Notes under the pieces: generated by a model
Told to the model about the DNA's origin: nothing
The model's database searches: none
The model's input: only the letters and a program-made list of their open reading frames with translations
Position numbers and translations under genes: made by a program
Shown: positions 7,606 through 13,405 of the stretch, piece after piece
How positions within the stretch are numbered: the first letter of the stretch is position 1
Layout of the letters: every line of letters begins with the position of its first letter
Assembly: GCA_964460185.1 (NCBI GenBank)
Contig: CAYWTM010000096.1
Location: 1 to 13,405, forward strand
Direction: 5' to 3'
DNA length: 13,405 nucleotides
Origin: JAVJPJ01 sp040217295
GTDB taxonomy: Bacteria > Pseudomonadota > Alphaproteobacteria > Rhodobacterales > Rhodobacteraceae

Positions 7606-8352
7606 TCAGCGGCGCAGCGCGGGCAGACCGACGCCGGAGGCCTCGAACCCGCCATCCACCGCCAGTGTCTGGCCGGTGATGTAGCTGGCGCGATCGGAAC
7701 ACAGGAACACGATGGCGTCGGCGATTTCGCGTTCCGACCCATAGCGGTTCAGCGGGATGGCATCATGGTAGGCGTCGATGATATCTTGTGTGTGGACGGC
7801 CATGGCCAGTTTCGTGCGCACCGGGCCCGGACAGACGCAATTGGCGCGAATTCCGTATTCCCCCAGTTCCACCGCCTGTTGCTGCGTCAGCTGGATGACA
7901 CCGGCCTTGGATGTGCCGTATGCCACGCGCAGGGTGCTGGCGCGCAGGCCCGAGATCGAGGCGATGTTCACGATCGCCCCCCTGGCCTTTCGCAGCGCCG
8001 GGATGGCGGCCTGGCTGCACAGGAAAACACCGTCGAGATTGGTTTCCATCACCTCACGCCAGCGATCGAAACCGGTGCCTTCGATCGGTCCGAAATCGGC
8101 GACGCCGGCATTGTTGACCAGCGCATCGAGCCCGGTCCGGGCGATGTCCGCCTCGGCCAGCACCCGGTCGACCTGATCGGGGATCGAGATATCGGCGACC
8201 ACCGCGCGGGCATGGTCGAGCCCGGCGGCGGCTTGGGTCAGTTCCGCGCCGTCGCGGTCGACCATCACCACCTGCCACCCCTCTTCGAGGAAGAGATGCG
8301 CGGTGGCCAGGCCGATCCCCCGCGCAGCACCGGTGATGAGCGCCGTTTTCAC
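7606..8352 (-). CDS. Short-chain dehydrogenase/reductase (classical SDR)
   Basis: A 248-residue classical SDR of normal length. Nucleotide-binding TGAARGIG is at 7-14. Asp32 at the end of strand 2 (VMVDRD) favours NAD(H) over NADP(H). NNAG is at 80-83. The catalytic tetrad is completed by Ser132, Tyr145 and Lys149 (YGTSK), with PGPVRT at 175-180 and the C-terminal TGQTLAVDGGF. The start is a GTG at 8352, chosen because it places MKTALITGAARG at the N-terminus as in the family; an in-frame extension would lie inside leuB. Only one base separates it from the leuB stop, so it is likely translated by coupling with leuB. It resembles 3-ketoacyl-ACP reductase-like or sugar/polyol dehydrogenases. 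The substrate is unknown and no leucine-pathway role is implied by family. Confidence 0.9.
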   Translation of the reverse strand: MKTALITGAARGIGLATAHLFLEEGWQVVMVDRDGAELTQAAAGLDHARAVVADISIPDQVDRVLAEADIARTGLDALVNNAGVADFGPIEGTGFDRWREVMETNLDGVFLCSQAAIPALRKARGAIVNIASISGLRASTLRVAYGTSKAGVIQLTQQQAVELGEYGIRANCVCPGPVRTKLAMAVHTQDIIDAYHDAIPLNRYGSEREIADAIVFLCSDRASYITGQTLAVDGGFEASGVGLPALRR

Positions 8353-8353
8353 C

Positions 8354-9457
8354 TCAGGCGCCTGCGGCCAGCTTGGCGACGATGGCATCGCCCATCTGCG
8401 CGGTCGACACCGGCTGAACGCCATCGTCACCCAGCAGATCAGCCGTGCGCAGGCCATCGGCCAGAACCGCCTCGACGGCCTGTTCCAGCTTGGTGGCCTC
8501 GGCCCCCAGGTCGAAGGAATAGCGCAGCGCCATCGCAAAGCTGAGGATACAGGCAATCGGGTTGGCCTTGCCCTGGCCCGCGATATCGGGGGCCGAGCCG
8601 TGCACCGGTTCATACAGCGCCTTGGGCCGCCCATTGGCCATCGGCAGGCCAAGGCTGGCCGAGGGCAGCATGCCGAGCGATCCGGTCAGCATCGCGGCGA
8701 GGTCGGACAGAAGATCGCCGAACAGGTTGTCGGTCACGATGACATCGAATTGCTTGGGCCAGCGGGTCAGCTGCATGGCGCCGGCATCGGCATACATGTG
8801 GCTGAGTTCGACATCGGGGTATTCGGCGGCATGCACCTCGGTGACCACGTCACGCCACAAGATGCCCGATTCCATGACATTGGCCTTTTCCATCGAACAC
8901 AACTTGTTGTTGCGCTTGCGCGCCAGTTCAAAGGCCGACCGGGCCACGCGTGCGATCTCGGATTCGGTATAGCGCTGGGTGTTGATCCCCACGCGTTCGT
9001 TGCCTTCCTTGTGGATGCCGCGCGGCTCGCCGAAATAGACGCCCGAGGTCAGTTCCCGCACGATCATGATGTCGAGGCCCGCGACCACATCCTTTTTCAG
9101 GCTGCTGAAATCGGCCAGCGCGTCGAAACACTGCGCCGGGCGCAGGTTCGAGAACAGGTCCATTTCCTTGCGCAGGCGCAACAGGCCGCGTTCCGGTTTC
9201 ACGCTGAAATCCAGCACGTCGTATTTCGGGCCGCCCACGGCGCCCAGAAGGACGGCGTCGACCTCTTGCGCCTTGGCCATGGTCGCGTCGGTCAGCGGCG
9301 TGCCATGGGCGTCATAGGCCGCGCCGCCCACAAGGTCTTCGCTGACGTCGAAGGCGATGCCTTGCGTGCCGTACCAGTCGATGACTTTGCGCACCTCGGC
9401 CATCACCTCGGGGCCGATCCCGTCACCGGGCAGAATGAGAAGCGAACGGTCGGTCAT
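8354..9457 (-). CDS. leuB: 3-isopropylmalate dehydrogenase LeuB
   Basis: A 367-residue LeuB, the usual bacterial length. It catalyses NAD-dependent oxidative decarboxylation of 3-isopropylmalate to 2-oxoisocaproate in leucine synthesis, in the cytoplasm. The N-terminus LLILPGDGIGPEV (6-18) is canonical. Substrate-binding arginines are Arg96, Arg106 (SNLRPA) and Arg134 (VRELTSGVYFG, with Tyr141). Lys191 and metal-binding Asp224, Asp248 and Asp252 are in place. The isocitrate/isopropylmalate dehydrogenase signature NLFGDLLSDLAAMLTGSLG spans 244-262, and the cofactor loop HGSAPDIAGQGKANP spans 286-300. An AGAGGGA Shine-Dalgarno sequence precedes the ATG. A candidate promoter lies about 40-65 bases upstream. 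Nothing is missing, so it should be active. leuD is on the same strand about 2.2 kb upstream, with two unrelated genes between. Confidence 0.97.
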   Translation of the reverse strand: MTDRSLLILPGDGIGPEVMAEVRKVIDWYGTQGIAFDVSEDLVGGAAYDAHGTPLTDATMAKAQEVDAVLLGAVGGPKYDVLDFSVKPERGLLRLRKEMDLFSNLRPAQCFDALADFSSLKKDVVAGLDIMIVRELTSGVYFGEPRGIHKEGNERVGINTQRYTESEIARVARSAFELARKRNNKLCSMEKANVMESGILWRDVVTEVHAAEYPDVELSHMYADAGAMQLTRWPKQFDVIVTDNLFGDLLSDLAAMLTGSLGMLPSASLGLPMANGRPKALYEPVHGSAPDIAGQGKANPIACILSFAMALRYSFDLGAEATKLEQAVEAVLADGLRTADLLGDDGVQPVSTAQMGDAIVAKLAAGA

Positions 9458-9495
9458 GTGCGGGGTCCCTCTGGATGGAAATTGCTTTGCGCCAT

Positions 9496-9524
9496 CGCCT
9501 AGTCGCCCCTTGCCGAAGGGTCAA
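9496..9524 (-). promoter_or_regulatory. Candidate leuB promoter
   Basis: On the minus strand CTTGACC supplies a -35 TTGACC (9519-9524). A 17-base spacer leads to TAGGCG (9496-9501) as the -10 element. The spacing and a TTGAC -35 fit sigma-70-type promoters of alphaproteobacteria, whose -10 is often GC-rich. Transcription would begin near 9489, leaving a leader of about 30 bases with the leuB Shine-Dalgarno sequence. The spacer contains a small CCCTT-CGGC-AAGGG hairpin. The site lies in the 147-base gap after the phosphatase-fold gene, so leuB and the SDR gene could be expressed separately from genes upstream. Base matching only. Confidence 0.45.
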
Positions 9525-9604
9525 GTGAGCGCCGGCTTCAACCCGTCGGCCAATGCCTGCCAAGGCACATCCACGCGCGGCACGTGGCGCAGGCCCCACG
9601 GACC

Positions 9605-10627
9605 TCAGAACCGCAGATCCAGCCACAGCAGGCGGTGATCTGAGGCGGCGGCGGCCTGTTCGGCGGTGATGCCCATGATCGGCTGGTCCCCCGGCCAAAT
9701 GATACCTGCGGCCGCGACATCCATCATGGCGGCAGGCAAGATGTAGTCGACCCTCAGATCGCCGGGCGTCGGGTCGGCCCAGTCGGCGGTGGCCGTGCCG
9801 CCTGTCCCGGTCCGGGGGCGCGGATCCTGAAGCCTGGGATGAGTCACCAGTGGCCCGATGCCGCCCGGTCGCCCCTCGCCGCGCATGGGGTCGACATTCA
9901 GCGTTCCGATCACCGCAAAACGGTCGGCGGCAAACCGGGCGCCATCGGGCGACCAGCCGTCGAGGTACAACTGCCAGAACCTCAATTCATCCTCGTTGCG
10001 GCGGCCATTGCGATCCTCGGGACCGTCGAACACTGGCGGGCTGGCGTGGCTTGTCAACAGATGCAGCGCCCCGTACGGCGTCAGGATCTGGACATCCCAC
10101 GCGGCCACGGAATGCAGCCGCAGCAGGTCGAGGGCCGGGGCCGGCACGACGTCGGCAGCATGACCGCCGGGCAGATCCGCCCAGACAAACGCGCTGAAAT
10201 CGCGGATGTCCCCGATCGGATGGCGCGACAGCACGGCCATGCCGCCCTGCCCGTTGAAGAACCCGTAGCCATGGGCATCGCGGGCCGCGTGGCTGCGGCC
10301 GTCGCCATCGATATCCACGCCGGTAGGTCGGCCGGTATTCGGTCGCAGCGCCAGATGGTGCGGGTAATCGACACCCAGGCCGGTCAGTTCATCGGCCAGC
10401 CGCCGCAACGCGGCATGGTCCGCGTCGTAATCCATGTCTTGCAGCACCAGGATATCGGGCGCGGCCGCCGCGATGACGGACAGGGTCGCGATGATCCGGG
10501 TGTCATCGCCCGACTGCAGATCCCGCAGCAAGAGCCCGGGGCCGTTGCGGGACAGGGATGTGTGATAGGTGGCCACCCGCAGGGTTTCAGCCGATGCGCT
10601 GGCGCCGGACAGAACGGCCAACGCCAC
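9605..10627 (-). CDS. Exported endonuclease/exonuclease/phosphatase-fold protein with altered active site
   Basis: A protein of about 340 residues (GTG start at 10627) of the endonuclease/exonuclease/phosphatase (DNase I-like) superfamily. It begins with a short hydrophobic leader, VALAVLSGASASA, then the mature ETLRVATYHTSL. Motifs seen: LQDMDYD (62-68), GGMAVLSRHP (128-137), LLTSHASPP (190-198), RVDYILP (292-298) and the C-terminal ASDHRLLWLDL (328-338). Where the family has GDxN, this protein has GTLN (241-244), so Thr242 replaces the catalytic Asp. It also has Asp64 where the metal-binding Glu is usual. Activity may be weak or lost. The start is uncertain: GTG 10627 is the only conventional start after the upstream stop, a CTG at 10642 overlaps that stop, and an ATG at 10768 would overlap the upstream gene by 130 bases. 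The protein is probably periplasmic or surface-attached; substrate unknown. Confidence 0.8.
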   Translation of the reverse strand: MALAVLSGASASAETLRVATYHTSLSRNGPGLLLRDLQSGDDTRIIATLSVIAAAAPDILVLQDMDYDADHAALRRLADELTGLGVDYPHHLALRPNTGRPTGVDIDGDGRSHAARDAHGYGFFNGQGGMAVLSRHPIGDIRDFSAFVWADLPGGHAADVVPAPALDLLRLHSVAAWDVQILTPYGALHLLTSHASPPVFDGPEDRNGRRNEDELRFWQLYLDGWSPDGARFAADRFAVIGTLNVDPMRGEGRPGGIGPLVTHPRLQDPRPRTGTGGTATADWADPTPGDLRVDYILPAAMMDVAAAGIIWPGDQPIMGITAEQAAAASDHRLLWLDLRF

Positions 10628-10638
10628 GAAATGCGGGA

Positions 10639-11478
10639 TCAGTAGGCGGTGCGAGGTGCGTCGGCGGCCACTGCCGCCACAAGCCGGGCGCGCCGGTTCG
10701 TGATCATGTCGGCGATGCGCCCCATGGCGAGGCCGCGCATGAACAGGCTCAACGGCAGGAACATCCACAACGCAATCCCCCAGACCATCGTGTGGTGCGA
10801 CCCGAGTATGGACATGCCCATATGCCGTGCCGCGAAAATTGCGATCATCGGAACGACAAATAGCAGCGCAAACCCTAATATGATGTTAATGCGCGCGTCC
10901 CGCTTCAGGCGTTTGACCACGTCTCCGCCGGCGGTCGGGTCGAATGTGGGCAGGTTGATCCAGACATTGAACGCCATTTCGCGGTTCGGCCATTGGCGAA
11001 GCCGGAGCAGCAGGGCAAAGATGGCAAGCGCACCCAGCATGATGAAAATGGTAAGCCCCACCATGACCTTGATCTCGGCCAATGACACCGGGGCCATGCC
11101 GTCGGGCAGGCGATCCAGAATGACCGTCATCGGGCTCCAGGGGAAATCCAGCGCCGCGCCCATCACAAGACCCAGCGCCCGCAAAACGAGGGCAAGACTG
11201 GAATCGGGGCCACCGGCGATGACGACGCTCAAGCTGAACAGGGTCAGCATCAGCGTCAGGGCGCGAACACGGTTGAAGGGAGGAGCGTCGCGGAATTCGA
11301 CCAGTGCAGGGTAGGTTGCGCCATATTCCATGGCTACGAACCCGGCCAAAGCAAGGCCGACAAGGGTCACCATCTGTGCCCCTTCCGCGGTTGTACCGGG
11401 AAGGATCAGCGATGGGGTCGCAACAACCAACAAGACAATGATCGCCCGAACCACAGCACCGATGAGCTGCGAAAGCAC
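10639..11478 (-). CDS. Unknown polytopic membrane protein
   Basis: A 279-residue integral membrane protein that I do not recognise as a named family. About seven hydrophobic segments are visible (roughly 11-27, 36-52, 74-90, 95-112, 137-158, 197-217, 229-247). A basic, hydrophilic stretch at 160-196 lies before the sixth, and a basic tail (RMITNRRAR region) ends the chain. The conserved-looking EYGATYPALVEFRDAPPFNR loop (51-70) and DFPWSP (111-116) could help a family search. The start is GTG at 11478, with an AGGA-type Shine-Dalgarno sequence a few bases ahead. Its stop (10639-10641) lies within a few bases of the phosphatase-fold gene start, so the two are probably one operon. A TTAA-N7-TTAA CtrA-like site lies about 60 bases upstream. 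No transporter or enzyme motif was found and no function is proposed. Confidence 0.8.
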   Translation of the reverse strand: MLSQLIGAVVRAIIVLLVVATPSLILPGTTAEGAQMVTLVGLALAGFVAMEYGATYPALVEFRDAPPFNRVRALTLMLTLFSLSVVIAGGPDSSLALVLRALGLVMGAALDFPWSPMTVILDRLPDGMAPVSLAEIKVMVGLTIFIMLGALAIFALLLRLRQWPNREMAFNVWINLPTFDPTAGGDVVKRLKRDARINIILGFALLFVVPMIAIFAARHMGMSILGSHHTMVWGIALWMFLPLSLFMRGLAMGRIADMITNRRARLVAAVAADAPRTAY

Positions 11479-11538
11479 GTCCTACCACCTCAAATTTCGG
11501 CCAGGCAATGCCCGGTCCCGTTACCCGTCAGTCCATGG

Positions 11539-11553
11539 TTAACCACGGCTTAA
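11539..11553. promoter_or_regulatory. CtrA-like binding site (TTAA-N7-TTAA)
   Basis: The bases TTAA-CCACGGC-TTAA match exactly the full-site pattern of the alphaproteobacterial cell-cycle/motility regulator CtrA. On the minus strand the promoter-proximal half reads TTAACCAT, the commonly reported extended half-site. It is 61 bases before the GTG of the membrane-protein gene, where CtrA usually overlaps the -35 region. TTAA is rare in this GC-rich window. The same bases include a near-palindrome centred on GGTTAACC. Binding is inferred from pattern alone. Confidence 0.5.
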
Positions 11554-11596
11554 GAGCTTTGTTTTGGCGGTAACGTGCCCAAACCAAGACACCTGC

Positions 11597-11647
11597 GCAA
11601 GATTTCGGCCAAGTCTTGCCACATTTCCGCCCCAATTGACGGGGCGG
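11597..11647. other. Two adjacent hairpins downstream of leuD
   Basis: A strong hairpin, CCGCCCC-AATTGAC-GGGGCGG (11627-11647, 7 G/C-rich pairs, 7-base loop), lies about 40 bases after the leuD stop. A second, GCAAGA/TCTTGC with an 11-base loop (11597-11619), comes next in the leuD direction. Neither is followed by a T-run on the minus strand, so they are not standard intrinsic terminators. They may protect the leuD mRNA 3' end or assist Rho-dependent stopping. The rest of the 207-base gap holds the CtrA-like site and the leader of the membrane-protein gene. Confidence 0.4.
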
Positions 11648-11685
11648 TGTTTCCGTATTGCATCACCAATCGTCGGCGATCGGTG

Positions 11686-12291
11686 TCAGACCCAGGGGCG
11701 CGCCTGTGCCGCCTGTGCCTCGAACGCATCGATGGACGCCGATTTTTCGAGGGTCAGACCGATGTCGTCCAGCCCGTTCAACAAGCAGTGCTTGCGGAAG
11801 GCATCGACCTCGAACCCGATCGAGCCGCCATCGGGCCCGGTGATCGTCTGGTTTTCCAGATCGATCGTGACGACCGCATTGGCGCCGCGGTCCGCGTCAT
11901 CCATCAGCTTGTCGACATCTTCTTGCGGCAAAACAATCGGCAAGATGCCATTCTTGAAACAGTTGTTGAAAAAGATGTCCGCAAAAGACGGCGCGATCAC
12001 GCACCGGATCCCGAAATCCAGCAAGGCCCAGGGCGCATGTTCCCGCGACGATCCGCAGCCGAAGTTTTCGCCGGCCACGAGGATTTCGGCGTTGCGATAA
12101 GCGGGCTTGTTCAGCACGAAACCGGGGATCTCATCGCCATTGTCGTCATAGCGCATTTCATCGAATAGGTTCACGCCAAGGCCCGACCGCTTGATGGTCT
12201 TCAGGAACTGCTTGGGAATGATCATGTCGGTATCGACATTGATCAGGGGCATGGGCGCGGCAATGCCCGTCAGGGTGGTGAATTTTTCCAT
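11686..12291 (-). CDS. leuD: 3-isopropylmalate dehydratase small subunit LeuD
   Basis: A 201-residue LeuD, the normal length for the bacterial small subunit. With LeuC it isomerises 2-isopropylmalate to 3-isopropylmalate in leucine synthesis. The N-terminal strand MEKFTTLTGIAAPMPLINVD is typical. NVDTDMIIPKQFLK (18-31) and GENFGCGSSREHAPWAL (74-90) carry the substrate-recognition and swivel-domain signatures. SFADIFFNNCFKNGILPI (102-119) is also canonical. The ATG at 12291 was chosen over a longer frame because the family starts here and GAGGAG lies 9 bases upstream. leuC is not within the window, although it commonly neighbours leuD. The upstream neighbour is an unrelated DUF4198 gene 102 bases away. 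A small hairpin overlaps the ribosome binding site. Confidence 0.97.
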   Translation of the reverse strand: MEKFTTLTGIAAPMPLINVDTDMIIPKQFLKTIKRSGLGVNLFDEMRYDDNGDEIPGFVLNKPAYRNAEILVAGENFGCGSSREHAPWALLDFGIRCVIAPSFADIFFNNCFKNGILPIVLPQEDVDKLMDDADRGANAVVTIDLENQTITGPDGGSIGFEVDAFRKHCLLNGLDDIGLTLEKSASIDAFEAQAAQARPWV

Positions 12292-12300
12292 GGCTCGTCT

Positions 12301-12315
12301 CCTCGAAGATCGAGG
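12301..12315 (-). promoter_or_regulatory. Hairpin overlapping the leuD ribosome binding site
   Basis: CCTCGA-TCT-TCGAGG on the minus strand forms a 6-pair stem with a 3-base loop. Its 3' arm includes the GAGG that begins the leuD Shine-Dalgarno GAGGAG. If transcribed in full, it would compete with ribosome binding. It could instead be a remnant of the end of the DUF4198 transcript. Whether both arms are in the leuD mRNA depends on the true transcription start, because the candidate promoter just upstream would begin RNA inside the 5' arm. Confidence 0.35.
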
Positions 12316-12317
12316 AT

Positions 12318-12346
12318 GCTTTAGCGGGTTGGCCGCGCGCCGACAA
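12318..12346 (-). promoter_or_regulatory. Candidate leuD promoter
   Basis: On the minus strand TTGTCG (12341-12346) could be a -35 element and TAAAGC (12318-12323) a -10 element, with a 17-base spacer. RNA would start near 12311, giving a very short leader of about 20 bases. The match is moderate, judged by eye. The site sits in the 102-base gap between the DUF4198 and leuD genes, supporting independent expression of leuD. Confidence 0.35.
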
Positions 12347-12393
12347 GACAGCCGTGGCGCGGGCCGGGGTGTTTGCAGACGGAGTGCCACCTA

Positions 12394-13197
12394 TCAGGGC
12401 ACGGCAAAGGTCAGATTGGCCCAATGCGTCAGCCATTCGGCGTCATTGGGCAGTCTTGGGTCCACCGGTTCGAGCGTCACGGCGTCGGCCATGTAAATGT
12501 GGCCGGGTTGAACCGGCAAGATCGCGATGCCATCCGCATCGGTGCGGTGAGTGGTGATCGTGACCGTGCCGTCAGGGGCCTGGTCGAACAGTTCCACCTG
12601 TTCATTGGCACGAACGGCATCATTCAGCCACAGCTGCACCGGAACCCCGCCCGAGACATCATCGGTGTAAGGATTGGCCAGCGCCACAAGCTCGGTCAGC
12701 ATGCCGACCCGCGTATCGGATCCCGCCCCCGCGCCCACCGCGATCAGCGATTTGGCGTAGCGGTAATAGGTCTCGCGCACGTCGTCCTGATCCAGCCCGC
12801 GTTCAGCCTGCATCGTGGTCACATCGCCCAGGTCCTTGTGTTCGGCAAAACCCAGGAACCGATCCCAGGTGGTCCAGGTCAGATCGCGCGATGTGGTTTC
12901 ATGCACCACGACCGCAAGCCCGTCTGGCAGACCGTCGATGGACAGGGCGGGAATATCGCCCATGCGGCCCCGGACCTCGAGGGCCTGGCCACCCGCCATC
13001 ACCTCGAAGCGTTCAAAATTCCGTGGAAGATAGGACATGGTCGTGCCGTTGAAGGCCTCCCCCACACGCAGTTGCGCGGTGACCGTTTCGCCCTGGGCGA
13101 CCATGTAGGCGGCAGGGTCGATCCAGAATTCATGGGCCCCGGCCTTGCCAACGAGGATCATAGATACAACTGTTGCTGCCAATAGAATCTGTTTCAT
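12394..13197 (-). CDS. Exported DUF4198-family protein
   Basis: A 267-residue protein with a clear Sec signal peptide: MKQ, hydrophobic ILLAATVVSMILVG, then KAGA before the mature HEFWIDP. The mature chain therefore likely starts at His22. HEFWIDP followed by an Ig-like beta-rich region (AQGETVTAQLRVGEAFNG) is typical of DUF4198 proteins, some of which are annotated, without strong proof, as nickel/cobalt-uptake components. A C-terminal beta domain (ELFDQAPDGTVTITTHRTDA region) ends near FAVP. It is expected in the periplasm, possibly handling a metal ion. The ATG at 13197 was chosen because it begins the signal peptide; an AAGG element lies upstream. It runs divergently from a partial plus-strand frame with a HupE/UreJ-like start, which would fit a metal-related pair. 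Substrate and role remain unproven. Confidence 0.85.
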   Translation of the reverse strand: MKQILLAATVVSMILVGKAGAHEFWIDPAAYMVAQGETVTAQLRVGEAFNGTTMSYLPRNFERFEVMAGGQALEVRGRMGDIPALSIDGLPDGLAVVVHETTSRDLTWTTWDRFLGFAEHKDLGDVTTMQAERGLDQDDVRETYYRYAKSLIAVGAGAGSDTRVGMLTELVALANPYTDDVSGGVPVQLWLNDAVRANEQVELFDQAPDGTVTITTHRTDADGIAILPVQPGHIYMADAVTLEPVDPRLPNDAEWLTHWANLTFAVP

Positions 13198-13213
13198 GGG
13201 ACGCGCCTTGTTA

Positions 13214-13405
13214 ATGACCCTGTTTAACCTGATCCGACCGGTCCTGCTGTCAATGGCAATTATGCTCACCAGCATGGTGCCGACCGCCGCCCACGAGATC
13301 CGCCGCGGAGAGCGGGAGAGCGGCGAGGTGCCCCGTGGCGCCGCCCCCGGGCGCCGCCCAGACCGCGCGCGCCACGGCACCGCCGGGGCGCGCGACCGCG
13401 TCCGG
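13214..13405 (+). CDS. Partial exported protein with HupE/UreJ-like N-terminus (possibly broken)
   Basis: A plus-strand frame runs off the right edge. Its first 30 residues look like a signal peptide: MTLFNLIR, hydrophobic PVLLSMAIMLTSMV, then PTAA before HEIR. Ala-His-Glu-Ile-Arg at the cleavage point is typical of HupE/UreJ-type membrane proteins, which usually continue with Pro. From about base 13304 the frame instead gives RRGERESGEVPRGAAPGRRP, arginine-rich and unlike that family. The start is uncertain (ATG 13214, 13253 or 13262; none has a good Shine-Dalgarno sequence), and an ATG at 13196 would overlap the DUF4198 start. The last 100 bases are also open on the minus strand with a more protein-like composition. 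Either a real gene begins here and is mutated or chimeric, or the resemblance is chance. Confidence 0.35.
   Translation, partial: MTLFNLIRPVLLSMAIMLTSMVPTAAHEIRRGERESGEVPRGAAPGRRPDRARHGTAGARDRVR

Noticed and set aside
6420..9502. Several plus-strand open frames of 380-420 codons over the DMT, SDR and leuB genes
   Set aside because: They are antisense shadows: low-complexity, His/Arg/Gln-rich, with no motif or ribosome binding site, while the minus strand carries complete family signatures.
13211..13227. A second pair of TTAA tetramers near the DUF4198 start
   Set aside because: The spacing is nine bases rather than the seven needed for a CtrA full site, and the extended half-site is not in the right place.
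13222..13253. Promoter for the DUF4198 gene: perfect -35 TTGACA (13248-13253, minus strand)
   Set aside because: No acceptable -10 element lies 16-18 bases away; TTAAAC is 20 bases off and GGTTAA at 18 is a poor match. It also lies inside the possible plus-strand signal-peptide frame.

Overview
The window reads as chromosomal DNA from a GC-rich alphaproteobacterium, most likely of the Rhodobacteraceae (Roseobacter-type). This rests on recognised protein families, the gene mix and a CtrA-like TTAA-N7-TTAA site; no database search was possible. Coding density is high and no stretch over about 210 bases lacks a gene. No insertion sequence, prophage gene, CRISPR array or rRNA was seen.

Plus-strand block, 1-4936. 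The left edge cuts into a cytoplasmic-type molybdopterin oxidoreductase, followed by an alpha/beta hydrolase, a 16-cysteine ferredoxin-like subunit and a DmsC-type membrane anchor. The three redox subunits match a SoeABC-type membrane-bound sulfite dehydrogenase (DMSO reductase superfamily). The hydrolase sits between the A and B subunit genes and is joined to both by ATGA stop/start overlaps. A PLP-dependent lyase of the diaminopropionate ammonia-lyase type follows 30 bases later. It keeps the Schiff-base lysine but lacks one of the two catalytic aspartates of the E. coli enzyme. Together these suggest, as inference only, a unit that releases sulfite from an amino-sulfonate such as cysteate and oxidises it to sulfate.

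Minus-strand block, 13197-4963 (read right to left): an exported DUF4198 protein; leuD; an unknown polytopic membrane protein; an exported endonuclease/exonuclease/phosphatase-fold protein with an altered active site; leuB; an SDR dehydrogenase one base after leuB; a DMT-family permease; tRNA-Pro(CGG); and a SulP-family anion permease without a STAS domain, convergent with the PLP gene. leuD and leuB catalyse two steps of leucine synthesis but are separated by two unrelated genes, and each has its own candidate promoter.

Right edge, 13198-13405. A plus-strand frame encodes a signal peptide ending in a HupE/UreJ-like Ala-Ala-His-Glu-Ile-Arg start. The frame then becomes arginine-rich, extremely GC-rich sequence that does not resemble that family. 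This may be a junction or contig-end artefact.

The points most worth a second look are the hydrolase embedded in the soe-like operon, the lyase with its missing aspartate, the CtrA-like site upstream of the unknown membrane protein, the GDxN-to-GTLN change in the phosphatase-fold protein, and the compositional break at the right end.
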